This document shows positions 8,701-17,609 of a stretch of 27,652 nt of DNA, piece by piece. The notes under the pieces were generated by a model. The model had not been told where the DNA came from. It did no database searches and saw nothing but the letters and a program-made list of their open reading frames with translations. Position 1 is the stretch's first letter, and every line of letters starts with the position of its first letter. The position numbers were made by a program, and so were the translations under genes. Origin of the DNA: GCA-002282575 sp964606405 (GTDB taxonomy: Bacteria > Pseudomonadota > Gammaproteobacteria > Thiomicrospirales > Thiomicrospiraceae); NCBI GenBank assembly GCA_964606405.1, contig CAZSGH010000035.1:1-27652 (forward strand). The letters run 5' to 3'.

Positions 8701-9462
8701 TTATTTGGGTTGAGCACTGGCATAAATGCGCGAAAAGTCATCTGCATTTAACGCAGCACCACCAATTAGACCACCGTCGACATCTGGCTGTGAGAAAATC
8801 GAAGCCGCATTATCAGGCTTAACACTGCCGCCATATAAAATTTTCATCGATGCCGCCATTGTTGCATCCAACTCGGCCAGACGAGAACGAATAAAGACAT
8901 GAATCTCTTGTGCTTGTTCAGGAGAGGCTGTACGCCCTGTTCCAATTGCCCACACAGGCTCATAAGCGACAATTGCTTGCTCCCAACCATCGACACCGAC
9001 AACAGCACTGACTGCGTCTAGTTGTGCAGCAATAACAGCTTCCGCTTGACCTGCTTCGCGCTGATCTAAGGTTTCACCAACACAAACTAACGGGATCAAG
9101 CCCGCATCTAACGCCACTTTAGCTTTCTGTGCAACGACATCATTCGTTTCACCATATAAAGCACGACGCTCAGAGTGTCCAACAATCACATACTGACAGC
9201 CTATATCCGAAAGCATAAAACCCGCAACCTCGCCAGTGTAAGCCCCTGGAGAAGCAACCGATGCTAAGTTTTGCGCACCGACATGAATACCAGATTGCGC
9301 AGCGGCGCTAACTGCTTGCGCTAAATATACCGCTGGCGGACAAACCAACAGCGTAACATCTTCCTTAACAACCACTTTTGAGGTGAGTGTCGCTACCATA
9401 TCAGCGGTAAATGCTACAGAACCGTGCATTTTCCAATTACCAGCTACCATCATTTGACGCAT
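8701..9462 (-). CDS. tpiA: Triosephosphate isomerase
   Basis: Interconverts dihydroxyacetone phosphate and glyceraldehyde 3-phosphate in glycolysis and gluconeogenesis (cytoplasm). Catalytic residues are visible: Lys11 in AGNWKMHG, His96 in VGHSERR and Glu168 in YEPVWAIGTG. The phosphate-binding LYGGSVKPDN follows near the C-terminus. I chose the ATG giving MRQMMVAGNWKM (253 aa, the usual length), with GGGAGA seven bases upstream. The frame extends 18 codons further to a TTG, which is unsupported. Its place between glmM and secG is as in Pseudomonas and Legionella-type genomes. Confidence 0.98.
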   Translation of the reverse strand: MRQMMVAGNWKMHGSVAFTADMVATLTSKVVVKEDVTLLVCPPAVYLAQAVSAAAQSGIHVGAQNLASVASPGAYTGEVAGFMLSDIGCQYVIVGHSERRALYGETNDVVAQKAKVALDAGLIPLVCVGETLDQREAGQAEAVIAAQLDAVSAVVGVDGWEQAIVAYEPVWAIGTGRTASPEQAQEIHVFIRSRLAELDATMAASMKILYGGSVKPDNAASIFSQPDVDGGLIGGAALNADDFSRIYASAQPK

Positions 9463-9537
9463 CGTTGTCTCCCAATAAAACCCATCAAGTTTACCTTTGA
9501 AGTCGCTATATTGCAACTTATCGCGCTTTTAGGCAAA

Positions 9538-10881
9538 TCAACCACCATAAACCTCAATCACTAAAGCTTCCAGCTGTAAAACAATCTGTTTTACTTGAAC
9601 AGCATCTCTACCTTCAACCATAATACGAATCAACGGCTCGGTTCCTGACAAACGAATCAATAGACGCCCATCTTTACCTAACTGAGCTTCAGCATCACTG
9701 ATTGCTGCGACAATACGGGCATCATCTAATGCTTTGATTTTCTTAGCTAGACGAACATTAACTAATTCTTGTGGATAGCGAATAAAACCTTGCTTTAACG
9801 CATTTAGCCCGACTTTACGTTTAACCAAAACACTCAAGACTTGTAGCGCAGAAACAATACCGTCCCCCGTTGGGATTTTATCAAGACACAAAATGTGCCC
9901 CGATGGCTCTGCACCATAATTTAGACCTTCTGCCATCAGTTTTTCCATGACATGTCGATCCCCAACTGGTGTGCGATGAAAGTCGATACCCTGCTTACGA
10001 CAGTAGTTTTCGAGTCCCATATTACTCATTACGGTACCAACAACCCCTTTAACAGGCGTATCTTGTCCGCTCATGATAATGAACAGAATATCATCGCCAT
10101 CTAAAACGGCGCCCGTATGATCGACTAAAATCAAACGGTCACCATCACCATCTAACGCAATACCCAAGTCTGCCTTTTCACGCAACACCGAACGTTGCAA
10201 CGCAGCAGGGTCGGTTGCACCAACACCATCATTAATATTTAGACCGTTGGGCGTATTACCAATCACGATAACTTCTGCACCCAACTCAGTAAAGACATGC
10301 GGTGCAACTTGATAGGTCGCACCATTGGCACAATCAACAACTATTTTTAGCCCATTTAAACGATAACCGTGCGCCATGGTGCTCTTACAAAACTCAATAT
10401 AACGACCAGCAGCATCATTAATACGTGAAACTTTACCAAGCAACTGAGAGGGAACACAAATCATCGGCTCATCCATCATCGCTTCGATTGCCTGCTCTAA
10501 GTCATCGCCAAGCTTACGCCCTTCGCTATTGAAAAACTTAATGCCATTATCGTAATAAGGATTGTGTGAAGCACTAATCACTACACCAGAAACCGCACCA
10601 AAGGTCTTTGCTATATAGGCAATTGCTGGTGTAGGCATAGGACCCAACAAGCGAACATCAACCCCTGCAGCCGCAAAACCAGCCTCTAAGGCAGATTCAA
10701 ATAAATATCCCGAAATACGCGTATCTTTGCCAATAATGACTGGGGCATTACTAATCTGTTTGAGCACCATACCTGCAGCCCAACCGAGCTTCATAGCCAT
10801 TTCAGGAGACATCCCCTCCGATCCAACACGACCACGAATACCGTCGGTACCAAAGTATCGTTTTTTTGCTTTTGCTGCCAT
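9538..10881 (-). CDS. glmM: Phosphoglucosamine mutase
   Basis: Converts glucosamine 6-phosphate to glucosamine 1-phosphate on the way to UDP-GlcNAc, the precursor of peptidoglycan and lipopolysaccharide. The phosphoserine loop VISASHNPYYDNG places the active serine at residue 105. The Mg2+ loop DGDGDR is at 244-249, and the C-terminal phosphate-binding RLSGTEPLIRIMVEG is at about 403-417. Length is 447 aa, normal for the family. It begins 13 bases after folP. Confidence 0.98.
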   Translation of the reverse strand: MAAKAKKRYFGTDGIRGRVGSEGMSPEMAMKLGWAAGMVLKQISNAPVIIGKDTRISGYLFESALEAGFAAAGVDVRLLGPMPTPAIAYIAKTFGAVSGVVISASHNPYYDNGIKFFNSEGRKLGDDLEQAIEAMMDEPMICVPSQLLGKVSRINDAAGRYIEFCKSTMAHGYRLNGLKIVVDCANGATYQVAPHVFTELGAEVIVIGNTPNGLNINDGVGATDPAALQRSVLREKADLGIALDGDGDRLILVDHTGAVLDGDDILFIIMSGQDTPVKGVVGTVMSNMGLENYCRKQGIDFHRTPVGDRHVMEKLMAEGLNYGAEPSGHILCLDKIPTGDGIVSALQVLSVLVKRKVGLNALKQGFIRYPQELVNVRLAKKIKALDDARIVAAISDAEAQLGKDGRLLIRLSGTEPLIRIMVEGRDAVQVKQIVLQLEALVIEVYGG

Positions 10882-10894
10882 GGTTTACCCCAAC

Positions 10895-11713
10895 TTAACT
10901 ACTGAATTCAAACGCACCCAATGCGGATGCGACCAATAATGCGTCACGCGTCTGCGCAACATCGTGTACGCGGACAATTTTTGCACCCAGTCGAACAGCT
11001 TCGACTGCTGCTGCAACACTGCCTGCCTGACGCTCAACAGGATTATCTCGTCCTGTTAACTCGCCTATCATACGCTTGCGCGATACCCCTGCCAAGACAG
11101 GAAAACCTAAGGCAACCAACTTTGGTAACGCGCGAAATAAGGCAATATTATGATCTAAATTTTTACCGAAGCCAAAACCAGGATCCAAAACAAGACGCAA
11201 GGAATCAACATCCAATGTAGCAATTCTATTTTTTAAAAACTGCTGCACCTCTTGCACCACATCTTGATAGCTAGGTCGATACTGCATCGACTGGGGCTCG
11301 CCTTGAATATGCATCACACACAAAGAAGCATCGGAATAAGCACGAACAACCTCAGCAGCACCTGATACCGAAAAAGCCCGTACATCGTTAATCATCTCAA
11401 CGCCAACAGTAAGGGCTGCCTTCATCACTTCTGGCTTACTGGTGTCAATGGAAATTGGCATATCGCTTAACTCGCGCAAGGCAATAAGGACGGGCATTAG
11501 GCGATCCAACTCTTCTTGCGCACCAATTGGCTGCGCACCTGGACGTGTTGATTCCGCTCCTAAATCGAGGATATGCGCACCATCGGCAATAAGTTGCTCT
11601 GCATGACGTAAGGCCTTGTCGCGCTGTAAAAAGCGACCACCATCCGAAAATGAATCGGGGGTGATATTTACCACCCCCATAATCCAATATGGCTTAGATT
11701 GCCAATTAATCAT
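10895..11713 (-). CDS. folP: Dihydropteroate synthase
   Basis: Joins p-aminobenzoate to dihydropterin pyrophosphate in folate synthesis. Both family signatures are present: MGVVNITPDSFSDGGRF at about residues 12-28, and HILDLGAESTRPGA at 47-60. Later conserved pieces are DPGFGFGKNLDHN and AGVSRKRMIG, which contain the pterin- and sulfonamide-contacting Lys and Arg. Length is 272 aa. It is 19 bases downstream of ftsH, in the ftsH-folP-glmM order conserved across gammaproteobacteria. Confidence 0.98.
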   Translation of the reverse strand: MINWQSKPYWIMGVVNITPDSFSDGGRFLQRDKALRHAEQLIADGAHILDLGAESTRPGAQPIGAQEELDRLMPVLIALRELSDMPISIDTSKPEVMKAALTVGVEMINDVRAFSVSGAAEVVRAYSDASLCVMHIQGEPQSMQYRPSYQDVVQEVQQFLKNRIATLDVDSLRLVLDPGFGFGKNLDHNIALFRALPKLVALGFPVLAGVSRKRMIGELTGRDNPVERQAGSVAAAVEAVRLGAKIVRVHDVAQTRDALLVASALGAFEFSS

Positions 11714-11732
11714 AACAATCCATCACGGCAAC

Positions 11733-13718
11733 TTAACGCCACTTAGGTTGTGCATCAGGTGGATTTGTTGCATCTGCCGATGCACCAGCATCTAACACCG
11801 CATCCGCTGACGCATCGGCAGACTGAGCTTGCGCTGGCGGCTCACCACCCGTTGTATCCGTTGCAATCTCGTCATTCCAGCCTTCTGGTGCATCGGGAAA
11901 GCGACCCTCATTCATGATTTGTGCAATTTGCACATCATCAATGGTTTCGTACAGCATTAGAGCATCGGCCATAATGTGTAATTTATCGCTGTTTTCTTTC
12001 AGGATACGCTCTGCACGTTGATAGTTTGTTTCGATAAAACGATGAATTTCATCATCAATTAACTTGCCTGTTTCTGGCGATAGCGCCTTAGTACGAGACA
12101 TACCACCACCCAAAAATGGGTTACTGTTATCTTCTTCTTCGTACATCTGTGGACCTAACTTATCCGACATGCCCCACTTCATGACCATACTACGCGCTAA
12201 GGAGGTTGCTCGCTCAATGTCATTACTCGCGCCAGTGGTTACTGCATCGGCACCAAAAATCATCTCTTCAGCAATACGCCCACCATACAAACTAGAAAGC
12301 TGACTTTCTAAACGGCGCTTACTATAGCTATAACGATCTTCTTCGGGTAAATACATGGTTACACCCAAGGCACGACCACGCGGGATAATACTTACCTTGT
12401 AAACAGGATCATGCTCTGGCACTAAGTGCCCAATAATAGCGTGACCTGCTTCATGGTAGGCTGTTAAGCGCTTTTCATCGTCTTTCATTACCATCGATTT
12501 ACGCTCGACACCCATAATGATTTTGTCTTTTGCTTTTTCGAAGTCTTCGTGATTAACTTTTTCTTTGCCCATACGCGCCGCGAACAACGCCGCTTCGTTC
12601 ACTAAATTAGCTAAATCAGCGCCAGAAAACCCTGGTGTGCCACGCGCAATCGCACCTGGCTTAACACCTTCTTCCATCGGCACTTTACGCATATGTACTT
12701 TAAGAATTTGCTCGCGACCACGAACATCGGGCAAACCAATCGTAACCTGACGGTCAAAACGCCCCGGACGCAATAAAGCTGGATCTAACACATCGGGGCG
12801 GTTGGTGGCAGCAATAACGATAATGCCTTCATTGCCTTCGAAACCATCCATTTCGACCAACATTTGGTTCAGTGTTTGTTCACGCTCATCGTTACCACCA
12901 CCCATGCCTGCACCACGAGAGCGGCCAACGGCATCAATTTCATCGATAAAGATAATACAAGGGGCATGCGCTTTTGCCTGTTCAAACATATCACGCACAC
13001 GAGAAGCACCGACACCCACAAACATTTCGACGAAATCAGAGCCTGAAATCGTGAAAAAAGGCACTTTTGCTTCACCAGCGATGGCTTTTGCGAGCAACGT
13101 TTTACCAGTCCCTGGAGGACCAACCATCAAGACACCTCGAGGGATTTTGCCACCTAGCTTGCGATATTTTTCAGGATCGCGCAAGAAATCAACAATTTCA
13201 TGCACTTCTTCTTTGGCTTCGTCAGCTCCTGCCACATCTTCAAAGGTTACTTTAACCTGATCTTCCGACTGCATCCGCGCCTTACTTTTACCGAACGATA
13301 GAGGACCATTTTTACCGCCCAAACCGCCTGCCGAACGCATAAAGAAAATCCACACCGCAATCAACAGCAACATTGGAAACCACGAGATAAACATCTGCAT
13401 CAACACACCCTGCTTTTCGGGTGGTGGTGCCGTGATGACGACATTATGATTGAGCAAGTCACCAACCAGCCCAGGATCACCTGGGTTGAAGGTCATAAAG
13501 TGGTCGCCGCTGGCATAAAAGCCATGGATTGTACGCCCATCCATATCGACACGCGCCACACGATCCGACTTAACTTCATTGATAAACTGCGTATAGTCGA
13601 TACGGTGTGGATTACCCACTCTCGCTTCTTCTGGACTGCCCTGAAACTGATTAAACAACACTAACGTAACAGCCGCTAATATCATCCAAACCAATAGGTT
13701 CTTCATAAATTCGTTCAT
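11733..13718 (-). CDS. ftsH: ATP-dependent zinc metalloprotease FtsH
   Basis: Membrane-anchored AAA+ protease that degrades misassembled membrane proteins and regulatory substrates. Two spans (about 8-22 and 112-127) bracket a periplasmic domain. The AAA module has Walker A GPPGTGKT at 200-207, Walker B IIFIDEID around 255-262, pore motif FVGVG at 233-237, and ATNRPDVLDPALLRPGRFDRQ. The zinc site HEAGH is at 422-426. The C-terminal tail is long, Ala/Asp-rich and probably disordered (about 630-661). Length is 661 aa. Met5 is an alternative start; the distinction is uncertain. Confidence 0.98.
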   Translation of the reverse strand: MNEFMKNLLVWMILAAVTLVLFNQFQGSPEEARVGNPHRIDYTQFINEVKSDRVARVDMDGRTIHGFYASGDHFMTFNPGDPGLVGDLLNHNVVITAPPPEKQGVLMQMFISWFPMLLLIAVWIFFMRSAGGLGGKNGPLSFGKSKARMQSEDQVKVTFEDVAGADEAKEEVHEIVDFLRDPEKYRKLGGKIPRGVLMVGPPGTGKTLLAKAIAGEAKVPFFTISGSDFVEMFVGVGASRVRDMFEQAKAHAPCIIFIDEIDAVGRSRGAGMGGGNDEREQTLNQMLVEMDGFEGNEGIIVIAATNRPDVLDPALLRPGRFDRQVTIGLPDVRGREQILKVHMRKVPMEEGVKPGAIARGTPGFSGADLANLVNEAALFAARMGKEKVNHEDFEKAKDKIIMGVERKSMVMKDDEKRLTAYHEAGHAIIGHLVPEHDPVYKVSIIPRGRALGVTMYLPEEDRYSYSKRRLESQLSSLYGGRIAEEMIFGADAVTTGASNDIERATSLARSMVMKWGMSDKLGPQMYEEEDNSNPFLGGGMSRTKALSPETGKLIDDEIHRFIETNYQRAERILKENSDKLHIMADALMLYETIDDVQIAQIMNEGRFPDAPEGWNDEIATDTTGGEPPAQAQSADASADAVLDAGASADATNPPDAQPKWR

Positions 13719-13736
13719 TCACTCATTCCCATCATA

Positions 13737-14366
13737 TTAGGATTTTTGCGGGCGATAACCACGCGCCAACACATACACTTCGACACTACGACCACGAGAG
13801 GCTTTAGGTTTTTTTAATTGTACCTTAGTAAACACAGCTCTGACATCTTTTAAGAAAGCATCAAACCCTTCACCCTGAAATACTTTAATAAGGAGATCAC
13901 CGCCAGGTTTCAAGACTAAATGCGAAAAAGCCAGCGCTAACTCTGATAAATAAATAGAACGTGGAATATCTACCCCTTTGATGCCCGACGTATTCGGTGC
14001 CATATCGGATAGCACAATATCAACGGGACGACCATCAAGTGTTGCCAATAACTGCTCTAGCACCTCGTCTTCACGAAAGTCACCCTGTAAAAAAACACAA
14101 CCATCCAATGGGACGATCGGTAACAAATCAAGCCCTACGACAATACCAGACGCGCCAACTTGTTGAATCGCCCACTGACTCCAACCCCCAGGTGCAGCAC
14201 CTAGGTCGGCAACAACCATGCCTGGTTTGATGAGTTTATCTTTCTCATCTAGCTCTTTAAGCTTATAAGTTGCACGCGAACGATAGCCTTCTTTTTGCGC
14301 TAACAGCCAGAAAGGATCGGAAAAATGTTCTTTTAGCCACGATTGTGACGTTTTTGTTCGTGCCAT
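13737..14366 (-). CDS. rlmE: 23S rRNA (uridine-2'-O)-methyltransferase RlmE
   Basis: Methylates the 2'-OH of U2552 in the A loop of 23S rRNA, a late step in 50S assembly. The SAM-binding motif VVADLGAAPGGWSQ is at about 51-64. The catalytic K-D-K-E tetrad can be placed at Lys35, Asp121 (VLSDMAPN), Lys161 (LLIKVFQG) and Glu196 (SVEVYVLA). Length is 209 aa. It is the first gene of the run towards ftsH and is divergent from yhbY, as in E. coli. Confidence 0.97.
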   Translation of the reverse strand: MARTKTSQSWLKEHFSDPFWLLAQKEGYRSRATYKLKELDEKDKLIKPGMVVADLGAAPGGWSQWAIQQVGASGIVVGLDLLPIVPLDGCVFLQGDFREDEVLEQLLATLDGRPVDIVLSDMAPNTSGIKGVDIPRSIYLSELALAFSHLVLKPGGDLLIKVFQGEGFDAFLKDVRAVFTKVQLKKPKASRGRSVEVYVLARGYRPQKS

Positions 14367-14378
14367 ATACCCTAATCT

Positions 14379-14387
14379 TGTTACAAT
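14379..14387 (+). promoter_or_regulatory. Extended -10 promoter candidate for yhbY
   Basis: TGTTACAAT matches an extended -10 element (TGn followed by TACAAT). It would start transcription about 30 bases before the yhbY ATG, and an AAGGA ribosome site follows at about 14410. No good -35 hexamer stands 17 bases upstream, so the call rests on the extended -10 alone. The 57-base gap is shared with the divergent rlmE promoter, for which I see no convincing hexamers. Confidence 0.4.
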
Positions 14388-14423
14388 GTCTCGTTATAAA
14401 ACTTTCTGAAGGAACTTGCGTTC

Positions 14424-14720
14424 ATGTTATCAAATAGTCAAATCAAATTTTTACGCACCCTAGCCCATCATCGCAATCCGATGTTATGGATTGGTGCTTC
14501 TGGCGTAACCGAATCAGTCATTGCCGAGTTAGATGTTACCTTAAACACGCATGAATTGGTTAAAGTTAAAATGCTTAACGATGACCGCGAACAGCGCAAA
14601 CTTATTATCGACGCCATTATCGATGCCAGCGGTGCAACCAAAATCCAAACGATCGGTAAGATGGTCATTCTCTATCGTCCAAACTTACAAGCACCTAAAA
14701 TCGCATTACCAAAGCGTTAG
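14424..14720 (+). CDS. yhbY: CRM-domain RNA-binding protein YhbY
   Basis: Small ribosome-assembly factor with the CRM (chloroplast RNA splicing and ribosome maturation) fold, associated with pre-50S particles. At 98 aa it is one domain. The segments LRTLAHHRNPMLWIGASGVTES (near the N-terminus) and ELVKVKMLNDDREQRK carry the family pattern, including the GxxG-like loop GASG. The only confident plus-strand gene in the window. Divergence from rlmE matches E. coli and relatives and supports a shared role in large-subunit maturation. Confidence 0.96.
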   Translation: MLSNSQIKFLRTLAHHRNPMLWIGASGVTESVIAELDVTLNTHELVKVKMLNDDREQRKLIIDAIIDASGATKIQTIGKMVILYRPNLQAPKIALPKR

Positions 14721-14734
14721 AGGCATCTCCCTAC

Positions 14735-14757
14735 CCCTCTCTCAACGGGAGAGAGGG
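14735..14757. repeat. REP-like palindrome between convergent yhbY and metZ
   Basis: CCCTCTCTC and GAGAGAGGG form a perfect nine-base-pair stem around a five-base loop, in the 83-base gap between the convergent yhbY and metZ stop codons. No U-tract follows on either strand, so it is not a standard intrinsic terminator. It resembles the pyrimidine/purine palindromes that are dispersed in many proteobacterial genomes. It could also block 3' exonucleases on both transcripts. Copy number elsewhere cannot be seen here. A weak GGCT/AGCC hairpin followed by six Ts on the minus strand (about 14780-14800) may end metZ transcription. Confidence 0.55.
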
Positions 14758-14803
14758 AAGCAATTCCGTCTCTCTTCAAAAAAGGTAGGCTCATAAAGCC
14801 AAG

Positions 14804-15997
14804 TTAAGCTTCCAACCCTCGCACCAAGTCTGCTTTTAAGTCATCAAGAGACTCTAGCCCAATCGACAAACGAATCAAGTTTTCAGTAATCCCTGCTGCT
14901 AAACGATCCACTTCTGGTACTCGTCCGTGCGTTGTTGTTGCGGGATGCGTAATGATGCTTTTCACATCGCCTAAATTAGCAGAACGCGAGAAAATCTGTA
15001 CAGCATCGATAATTTTCCAAGCCTCGCTTCGACCGCCTGCAACACGGAACGATAACACCGCACCGCCAGCCGTTTGTTGTTTGGCAATCAGTTCTGCTTG
15101 TGGATGACTCGCCAACCCTGGATAAAAAACCGACTCAACAGCAGGATGCGTTTCTAACCATTGTGCAATGGCTAACGCCTGTTCACTTTGTGCTTTCATA
15201 CGTAACGCGAGCGTTTCCAACCCTTTCAAGAAAATCCACGCATTAAACGGACTCATGCTCGCACCAGTGGTACGCAAGAAACCATAGACAGGCGCCATTA
15301 ATGCTTTACTACCTAATACAGCACCACCCAAAGCACGCCCCTGACCGTCGATAAACTTGGTTGCTGAGTGGATAATAATATCAGCACCCAAAGCCAGCGG
15401 CTTTTGTAAAATAGGCGTCATTAAGCAGTTATCGACCATCACCAAGGCATCAACTGCATGTGCAATGGCACATAAGCCCGCAATATCACCCACTTCCATC
15501 AATGGGTTAGAAGGTGTTTCTAAAAAGAATAAACGCGTTGTCTGCTGAATCGCATCCTGCCAAGCTTGATTATCTGTTAGGTCAACAAAGGTGGTTTGAA
15601 TACCAAAACGACTTAAGTGGTTGGCAAAGAAAACTTGTGTCGCACCAAAAACACTACGCGAGCACACCACATGATCGCCAGCATTGAGCAAGCCCAAACA
15701 CGCCGTCATAATCGCCGCCATACCAGAACTGGTGGCCACAGCCATTTCAGCGCCTTCTAACGCAGCCAATCGACGTTCAAAAGCAGCCACTGTCGGATGT
15801 GTAAAACGTGAGTAGATGTTGCCTGGCTCTGCACCCGAAAAACGCGCTGCAGCTTGCGCGGCAGAGTCGTAAACGAAGCTTGAGGTGAGAATAATGGCTT
15901 CACCATGCTCACCCTCTTGTGTCGGATGATAACCATAACGAATGGCTAAGGTTTCATCGCTCCACTGGCTGACATCTTGTTCGAGATTATTCGACAT
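14804..15997 (-). CDS. metZ: O-succinylhomoserine sulfhydrylase
   Basis: PLP enzyme of the Cys/Met metabolism family that makes homocysteine directly from O-succinylhomoserine and sulfide. The PLP lysine is Lys214 in IIHSATKFIDGQGRALGG. The FIDGQGR stretch is typical of MetZ rather than MetB or MetY. Asp189 (MVDNCLMTP) is the pyridine-nitrogen partner, and NIYSRFTHPTV near 60-70 is the subunit-interface phosphate contact. Length is 397 aa. The ATG lies inside the last codons of purF (11-base overlap), and the purF-metZ pairing is standard in pseudomonads. O-acetylhomoserine as substrate cannot be excluded from sequence alone. Confidence 0.93.
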   Translation of the reverse strand: MSNNLEQDVSQWSDETLAIRYGYHPTQEGEHGEAIILTSSFVYDSAAQAAARFSGAEPGNIYSRFTHPTVAAFERRLAALEGAEMAVATSSGMAAIMTACLGLLNAGDHVVCSRSVFGATQVFFANHLSRFGIQTTFVDLTDNQAWQDAIQQTTRLFFLETPSNPLMEVGDIAGLCAIAHAVDALVMVDNCLMTPILQKPLALGADIIIHSATKFIDGQGRALGGAVLGSKALMAPVYGFLRTTGASMSPFNAWIFLKGLETLALRMKAQSEQALAIAQWLETHPAVESVFYPGLASHPQAELIAKQQTAGGAVLSFRVAGGRSEAWKIIDAVQIFSRSANLGDVKSIITHPATTTHGRVPEVDRLAAGITENLIRLSIGLESLDDLKADLVRGLEA

Positions 15998-17498
15998 TAT
16001 GTAATCCTACCGCACTCGGCTCTAAGTTATCTCCCTTAGCACCATCGTTACGTTGCTGAGCAATGCCCGCCAGATACTCAGGCGACACATCACCCGTCAC
16101 ATAAACACCGCTAAAGCATGAGGTATCAAACATTTGTGGACCAGGACCTGATTCACGCACAGCGGCCTCAAGATCAGACAAGTCTTGATACACCAACCAA
16201 TCCGCGCCAATCACCGCACAAATTTCTTCGACACTCTTGTTATTAGCAACCAGCTCACTGGCTGCTGGCATATCGATACCATAAACATAAGGGTAGCGCA
16301 CGGGCGGAGATGCAGAAGCAAAAGATACCTTACGCGCACCTGCGTCACGTGCCATTTGTACAATTTGCGCCGAGGTTGTACCACGAACAATCGAATCATC
16401 GACAAGCAACACATGCTTACCTTCAAACTCGCGCGCGATGGCATTAAGCTTTTGACGCACTGACTTTTTACGTTGTGTCTGACCTGGCATAATAAAGGTT
16501 CGACCAATATAGCGGTTTTTAATAAACCCTTCTCGATAGGGCAAACCCAAGCGTTGCGCCATTTGCAATGCAGAGGTACGACTGGTATCAGGAATTGGCA
16601 TAACAACATCAATATCGTTATGAGGATTAACGCGCAGAATTTTTGCAGCCAGCTTCTCGCCCATATTCAGACGTGCTTCGTAAACCGACACGCCGTCGAT
16701 AACCGAGTCAGGGCGCGCCAAATAAACATGTTCAAAAATACAGGGCGCAACAATGGGATTAGTGGCACACTGACGCGAGAAGAAACGACCGTCTTCAGTA
16801 ATCACGATCGCTTCGCCTGGCGCTAAATCACGAATCACTTTAAATTCTAAGACATCGACTGCAACCGTTTCAGAAGCGATCATATAGTCTTTACCAGCGG
16901 GGGTATCGCGTTCGCCATACACCACAGGACGCAGACCAAAGGGGTCACGGAAAGCAAACATACCAAAGCCAGCGATCATACCAACGGCAGCATAGCCACC
17001 CTTACAACGTTCATGCACACGCGAAATTGCCGTGAACACTTCTTCTTCCGTCACTTTTTCTTTATGTTGCACCATCATTTCATGAGCAAAAACATTGAGC
17101 AACACTTCAGAGTCCGAATTGGTATTCAGATGACGTAAGTCTTGCACATAAATTTCTTTCGCTAATGCTTCGGTATTGGTTAGATTGCCATTGTGCGCTA
17201 AGACAATCCCGTAGGGAGAATTCACGTAGAAAGGTTGAGCTTCAGCACTGGAAGCACTGCCTGCTGTCGGATAACGCACATGACCAATACCCATAGGACC
17301 ATGTAAGTCGCGCATATGACGGGTACGAAAGACATCGCTAACCATGCCGTTATCTTTGCGTTGATAAAAACGATCTTGATGCAAGGTCACGATGCCCGCT
17401 GCATCTTGCCCTCGATGTTGTAGTACCGTCAAACCGTCATAGATACTCTGGTTTACGTTGTCGCCATTTGCAAAAAGGATACCGATAATGCCGCACAT
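15987..17498 (-). CDS. purF: Amidophosphoribosyltransferase
   Basis: First committed step of purine synthesis: PRPP plus glutamine to phosphoribosylamine. Cys2 after the initiator Met is the N-terminal nucleophile of the glutaminase domain (MCGIIGI), with no propeptide. HRGQDAAGI (28-36) and HNGNLTN (102-108) are the other glutaminase signatures. The PRPP loop LLVDDSIVRGTTS is at 364-376. Length is 503 aa. No Shine-Dalgarno sequence is evident before the ATG. A strong promoter lies 37-65 bases upstream. cvpA, the usual upstream neighbour, is absent. Confidence 0.98.
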   Translation of the reverse strand: MCGIIGILFANGDNVNQSIYDGLTVLQHRGQDAAGIVTLHQDRFYQRKDNGMVSDVFRTRHMRDLHGPMGIGHVRYPTAGSASSAEAQPFYVNSPYGIVLAHNGNLTNTEALAKEIYVQDLRHLNTNSDSEVLLNVFAHEMMVQHKEKVTEEEVFTAISRVHERCKGGYAAVGMIAGFGMFAFRDPFGLRPVVYGERDTPAGKDYMIASETVAVDVLEFKVIRDLAPGEAIVITEDGRFFSRQCATNPIVAPCIFEHVYLARPDSVIDGVSVYEARLNMGEKLAAKILRVNPHNDIDVVMPIPDTSRTSALQMAQRLGLPYREGFIKNRYIGRTFIMPGQTQRKKSVRQKLNAIAREFEGKHVLLVDDSIVRGTTSAQIVQMARDAGARKVSFASASPPVRYPYVYGIDMPAASELVANNKSVEEICAVIGADWLVYQDLSDLEAAVRESGPGPQMFDTSCFSGVYVTGDVSPEYLAGIAQQRNDGAKGDNLEPSAVGLHNVE

Positions 17499-17505
17499 AA
17501 CTTTA

Positions 17506-17609
17506 TTTTAACCGCAATGGAATTTGGGACGCTTATTATCCCACCAGTTCCAGTAGATGACAAATAGAATAAGACTTAATTTTAACCGTAATGAAATTTG
17601 GGACGCTTA
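17506..17609 (-). repeat. Imperfect direct repeat upstream of purF, period 74
   Basis: Two 30-base cores, at 17506-17535 and 17580-17609, match at 28 of 30 positions. On the minus strand both read TAAGCGTCCCAAATT and end in CGGTTAAAA. The similarity extends rightwards: CCAGTTCCAGTAGATGACAAA (17543-17564) resembles the segment ending in ATGACAAA at 17631-17650, but the second copy is about 12 bases longer between core and tail. The repeats fill nearly all of the 173-base gap between the SPOR gene and purF, where cvpA stands in many relatives. They may be a duplicated promoter/operator or a relic of a small mobile element. Confidence 0.8.
17535..17563 (-). promoter_or_regulatory. Sigma70-type promoter of purF-metZ
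   Basis: On the minus strand, TTGTCA (17558-17563) and GATAAT (17535-17540) are separated by exactly 17 bases. Each hexamer differs from consensus at one position. Transcription would start near 17528, giving a leader of about 30 bases. The -10 end of the site abuts the repeat core. The upstream repeat copy keeps TTGTCA at 17644-17649, but the matching -10 position reads GCAAAA, so only the purF-proximal copy looks active. Confidence 0.7.

Noticed and set aside
9463..9516. TTG start adding 18 residues to TpiA
   Set aside because: Family length and the GGGAGA site favour the ATG at 9462.
12802..13260. 152-codon plus-strand frame opposite ftsH
   Set aside because: Antisense shadow of the AAA domain coding sequence; composition follows ftsH codon structure and no family features are seen.
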